Shown one piece after another: positions 9,745 through 11,021 of a stretch of 11,021 bases of DNA (positions are counted from its first letter, which is position 1; every line of letters begins with the position of its first letter). Origin of the DNA: Conidiobolus incongruus B7586 (lineage: Eukaryota > Entomophthoromycota > Entomophthoromycetes > Entomophthorales > Conidiobolaceae); NCBI GenBank assembly GCA_000697335.1, contig JNEM01012673.1:1-11021 (forward strand), read 5' to 3'. The position numbers and the translations under genes were made by a program. The notes beneath the pieces were generated by a model. The model had not been told where the DNA came from. It was given only the letters and a program-made list of their open reading frames with translations, and did not search any database.

Positions 9745-10090
9745 CTCATTTATTGTAGAGGTTCGAGAGGTCCGCTCGCCATTCAACTTAAACCATCCAG
9801 CATTATTCCGAATAACTCGAACAAATACTATACAAAACCCTTGTACGATGTGAAACCACTTCAACAACTACATTCAGTAGTTCAACACATTGTCATAAAA
9901 ACTAATAACACTATAAAATCACTCTGAGTATATATTTTCTCGGAGATTATTTCGATCAGGGATAAGCCCTATATATTGATGTTTTAATAATACCCTTTAA
10001 AGTATTTCGCTAACCAACTTTCGCCTGTTTTATCGAATTTGTTCAATCAGTATTGCAAGGCTGCTTTCCAGCAGATTTGCAATATTTTAT
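9745..10090. other. Higher-GC island of unknown nature; noncoding RNA or relic coding DNA
   Basis: Across 9781-10080 G+C is 100 of 300 bases by hand count, about twice the flanks, and the plus strand is strongly C-over-G in its first part (30 C to 10 G over 9781-9900). No intact gene is present. There is a plus frame open from 9745 to 9924 without a Met start, and a minus frame open from 9867 down to 9724. A further minus frame, 10269 to 10099, lies mostly just beyond the island. None shows a family motif I can name. The island ends in a strong hairpin (10051-10084) preceded by AATTTGT (10036-10042), which resembles an Sm-binding site. Readings to weigh are a structured RNA gene, a fragment of a mobile element, or decayed exons; I cannot choose between them. 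Confidence 0.4.
10051..10084. other. Strong stem-loop at the end of the GC island
   Basis: TATTGCAA (10051-10058) pairs perfectly with TTGCAATA (10077-10084). Inside it, CTGCT (10061-10065) pairs with AGCAG (10070-10074) around a TTCC loop, with a small GG/AT internal loop between the two helices. On the minus strand the loop reads GGAA, a GNRA-type tetraloop, so folding could favour that strand. A 13-bp stem with a four-base loop stands out in this sequence. Confidence 0.75.
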
Positions 10091-11021
10091 CTAATTCAAA
10101 TTATTTTTAAATTAAAAAATATAAATGAATTCGATGAATTCTTGAAATTATATTTAACATATTTGGTGATTACCTTGATTAAGTTGAGAATTTGGGAAAG
10201 ACTAAATACAGAGTTACACAGTGACAAAAATCCATATATATTACTCGAAAATGCAACATAAAGATTTAATTAATACTCTATAAAAACTATTCTGAGAATA
10301 AAACAAATTGAAAATATTTATTTTTAATATTTAATGGCTATATTTATAATAATATAAAGCATTAAACTCAGTTCAATATATCATAAATATAATATTAATA
10401 TAGTTTTATATTTTTCAGGAAAATCTATATTTATTTTGGAGTTTTAGTATTATATTGAATTATAAATATAATATTTATATTAATTTTATAAGCTATTTGA
10501 ATTTATATTATTTTAAATATTCTGTATTTTAAATATTATAATTTATCAAATTATTTAAAAAAAACATAGAATATTTAATTTTTTATCTTAATATTTTATT
10601 ATTTAATAAATCGCAACTAAAATCATAAATTTAAAAGATTTATAAAGATTTCATTTAGATTTTATGAATGAAATTATTGACAATATTAATATCAAAGTAA
10701 TATATTATATTCTAAATATAAATCAGTATATTTTCCTAAAATTTTTATTCATTTTTCATTTAAAATTAGACGATTATTCAATTAAAATTAATAATTTTTT
10801 TATATATTTAAAATAATTATTAAAATCTATTTTTATATAATATATATTAATAAATATTAAATAATATCTAAATTATATCGAAATTCTTAGCTATAATTAA
10901 ATAAATTTAAATATTGATTTTGATATTAAATAAATTTTAAAAAAATTCAATATTTTGGAAATTATAATATTTACATTTTAAATAGAATATCCTTGGATTT
11001 ATTTGTTATATCAATATTATA
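10091..11021. other. AT-rich region to the window end, no gene recognised
   Basis: Composition falls to a few percent G+C in places (3 of 60 bases at 10501-10560). Around 10141-10260 GC is still somewhat raised and a minus-strand frame without a convincing start is open (10269-10099). Beyond that I see only A/T tracts. Confidence 0.7.

Noticed and set aside
9755-9780. GGTTCGA resembling a tRNA T-arm or B box
   Set aside because: The bases around the putative loop do not form a T stem, and no acceptor, D or anticodon arms can be drawn on either side.
10017-10035. CTTTCGCCT resembling U5 snRNA loop I
   Set aside because: The invariant loop GCCUUUUAC is not present (here GCCUGUUUUA), and the flanks do not form the required stem.
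10055-10082. Minus-strand GGAA hairpin as SRP RNA helix 8
   Set aside because: The stem below the loop is fully paired instead of showing the conserved internal loops of helix 8, and no Alu-domain partner is visible.
9745-10090. Terminal inverted repeats or a target-site duplication marking the island as a transposon
   Set aside because: I compared the ends by eye and found no matching termini or flanking duplication, so no mobile element is called.

Overview
The window reads as eukaryotic nuclear DNA from an organism with an extremely AT-rich genome. Both recognisable genes are microsomal cytochrome P450s, each split by one very short GT-AG intron (47 and 54 bases). Coding DNA is much richer in G+C than the rest: by hand count 27 of 60 bases at 8281-8340, against 3 of 60 at 10501-10560. 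An N-terminal membrane anchor, tiny introns and P450 paralogues side by side suit an early-diverging, AT-rich fungus (Entomophthoromycotina- or Glomeromycotina-like). That placement is inference; no taxonomic marker is present.

Layout. 1-1592: AT-rich 3' flank of the first P450, with a (TA)n run and no gene seen. 1593-3115 (minus): P450 gene A, two exons, 491 residues. 3116-7493: a 4.4-kb AT-rich divergent intergenic region; it holds one patch of raised GC (about 4021-4380) that may be a gene relic, but no intact gene. 7494-8993 (plus): P450 gene B, two exons, 481 residues. 8994-9744: AT-rich 3' flank with an (AT)15 run. 9745-10090: an unexplained island of about 33% GC ending in a strong hairpin. 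10091-11021: AT-rich, no gene seen.

How the genes relate. A and B are head-to-head paralogues. They align without gaps over the last 451 residues at about 65% identity by hand count, their second exons have the same length, and their introns interrupt the same codon boundary in phase 0. An inverted local duplication of an intron-bearing ancestor is the simplest explanation. Both proteins should sit on the cytosolic face of the ER and take electrons from a separate NADPH-P450 reductase, which is not encoded here. Substrates cannot be read from sequence. The most interesting point is that the copies diverge at different P450 signature positions. A has lost the heme-binding-loop Arg and the I-helix Asp. 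B keeps both but has an eroded motif before its ERW-type Arg. No new multi-gene system was found.
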